Under the pieces are notes generated by a model, which saw nothing but the letters and a program-made list of their open reading frames with translations, searched no databases and had not been told where the DNA came from. Position numbers and translations under genes: made by a program. A stretch of 64,000 nucleotides of DNA from Gemmatimonas sp. (lineage in GTDB: Bacteria > Gemmatimonadota > Gemmatimonadetes > Gemmatimonadales > Gemmatimonadaceae), in the NCBI RefSeq assembly GCF_027531815.1, contig NZ_JAPZSK010000006.1, positions 680,652 to 744,651 of the forward strand. The letters are read 5' to 3'. This document shows positions 63,283 to 64,000 of this stretch, one piece after another (position 1 is the stretch's first letter; each line of letters begins with the position of its first letter).

Positions 63283-63374
63283 CTCTAACGTGGGCGTCTG
63301 TTGCGAGCGGACCGCGCAATCGGTCGCGTGGCGCGGATGGTCGGTCCGCTCGGCAACAGCAAGCACCGTTAGGC
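63283..63374 (-). other. Well-formed attC site
   Basis: On the minus strand: R'' GCCTAAC, GGTGCTTGCTGTTGCCGAGC, ..., GCTCGCAACAGACGCCCAC, R' GTTAGAG. The arms pair over more than 20 bp with an extra unpaired C on the R'' side, as in canonical attC sites. It belongs to a cassette that lay further right, now cut off by an IS91-type element. Confidence 0.85.
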
Positions 63375-63379
63375 CCGCG

Positions 63380-64000
63380 CCACGCAGACGTTGCGTCGAA
63401 ACAGCCCGCCGTGCAACAGAACGGTGACGGTCCGCACCCGAGTCGGACGTATGCTCGGCGCTCCCCGGTCCCGGAGCGCGCATGCCCGACGCGGCGCCGG
63501 CGACAGGTGGCGTCTACAAGCCCCGGCGCCCCCAGGCGTCGCCGCTCTTTCGGTTGGTGGCGGATCATCTGCACCGCCTGCAGACGGTCTACGATGACCG
63601 CTTCGCCCGCGAGTACGGCCCCTGGCGGCCCGTCGTCACGCAGGTCGCGGACAAGTTCCTCGCGTGTGGGATACTCGAGCACGGCTTCGCCCGCATCCGC
63701 TGCGACGACTGTGCGCACGAGTACCTGCTCGCGTTCTCGTGCAAGGGCCGCTATTTCTGCCCCAGCTGTCACGCCAAGCGGTTGGCGATCTGGACGCAGT
63801 GGCTGGACAGCACGCTGCTCGCGCCCGTGCCGCACCGGCAGGTGGTGCTGACCATCCCCAAGCGGCTGCGCGCCTACTGTCTCTACCGCCGCCGCCTGCT
63901 CGGCGAGATCGCCCGGGTCGCCGCCCGCACCGTCACGGTCGCCATTCGGACGCGGACCGGCGAGCGCGATCTCGCCGTCGGCATCGTGGCCTGCTTGCAG
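63380..64000 (+). mobile_element. IS91-type element, 5' part, runs off the window
   Basis: Starts with the CCACGC leader shared with 46551, then the GCTCCCCGGTCCCGGAGC hairpin just before the transposase ATG. It is the only copy here with an intact transposase start. Whether the element is complete cannot be seen. Confidence 0.8.
63482..64000 (+). CDS. IS91-type transposase, N-terminal part
   Basis: 173 residues are visible and the frame is open to the window edge. ATG 63482 opens MPDAAPATGGVYKPRRPQAS. The zinc-binding domain reads IRCDDCAHEYLLAFSCKGRY then FCPSCHAKRLAIWTQWL, and APVPHRQVVLTIPKRLRAYC precedes the catalytic Y2 region beyond the edge. Rolling-circle (IS91/ISCR-like) transposases of this kind can mobilise adjacent DNA by one-ended transposition. 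Confidence 0.85.
   Translation, partial: MPDAAPATGGVYKPRRPQASPLFRLVADHLHRLQTVYDDRFAREYGPWRPVVTQVADKFLACGILEHGFARIRCDDCAHEYLLAFSCKGRYFCPSCHAKRLAIWTQWLDSTLLAPVPHRQVVLTIPKRLRAYCLYRRRLLGEIARVAARTVTVAIRTRTGERDLAVGIVACLQ

Overview
This looks like a high-GC chromosome segment from a Gemmatimonadota bacterium, probably close to Gemmatimonas. The inference rests on gene content: DUF5916/CBM9-like outer-membrane proteins, a CRTAC1-type FG-GAP protein, LytS/LytTR signalling, PEP-CTERM proteins, paralogous gamma-glutamyltransferases and a SARP-like remnant. No rRNA, tRNA or CRISPR array was seen.

Region 1 (1 to about 28.9 kb) is dense and mostly intact core-like DNA. It holds the end of a type II secretion secretin and its ATPase GspE; an outer-membrane barrel and a lipoprotein; an overlapping operon of TonB-dependent receptor, TPR protein, LytS kinase and LytTR regulator; an FG-GAP protein; citrate synthase; a three-gene glycosyltransferase cluster; a DUF5916 protein; a RAYT transposase framed by inverted arrays of a 12-bp repeat; a TSUP permease; an ABC-F ATPase; a BamA-like barrel; a serine hydrolase; and small metabolic genes. 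Two genes end in short tandem repeats that copy their own stop codon.

Region 2 (about 28.9 to 52.4 kb) is accessory DNA in decay. Broken copies of proB, an efflux adaptor, queG, a PEP-CTERM beta-propeller gene, a SARP regulator, a serine hydrolase and a 54-codon membrane protein lie among intact genes: a baeRF-type protein, an erythromycin-esterase/phosphoribosyltransferase pair, an Acg-type nitroreductase, a TetR/metallo-hydrolase divergon, two gamma-glutamyltransferases and two PEP-CTERM proteins. Four relics of an IS91-type (rolling-circle) element punctuate it, two of them keeping the same 3' terminus.

Region 3 (about 52.7 to 63.4 kb) is the main find: what appears to be a stretch of a chromosomal integron cassette array. 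All proposed cassette genes lie on the minus strand. They are a degraded hicBA, a carboxypeptidase-regulatory-domain protein, brnTA, a SnoaL-like protein, a solute-binding lipoprotein and a DUF3883 putative nuclease. Between them are foldable attC-like sites with R''/R' ends (RYYYAAC/GTTRRRY), paired arms and unpaired extra bases. An IS1182-family element sits exactly on the GTT crossover core of one attC, a second IS1182 remnant ends at the same kind of sequence, and an IS3-type relic interrupts another site. The orientation predicts that any integrase gene lies to the right of the window, beyond the fifth IS91-type copy that runs off the end.
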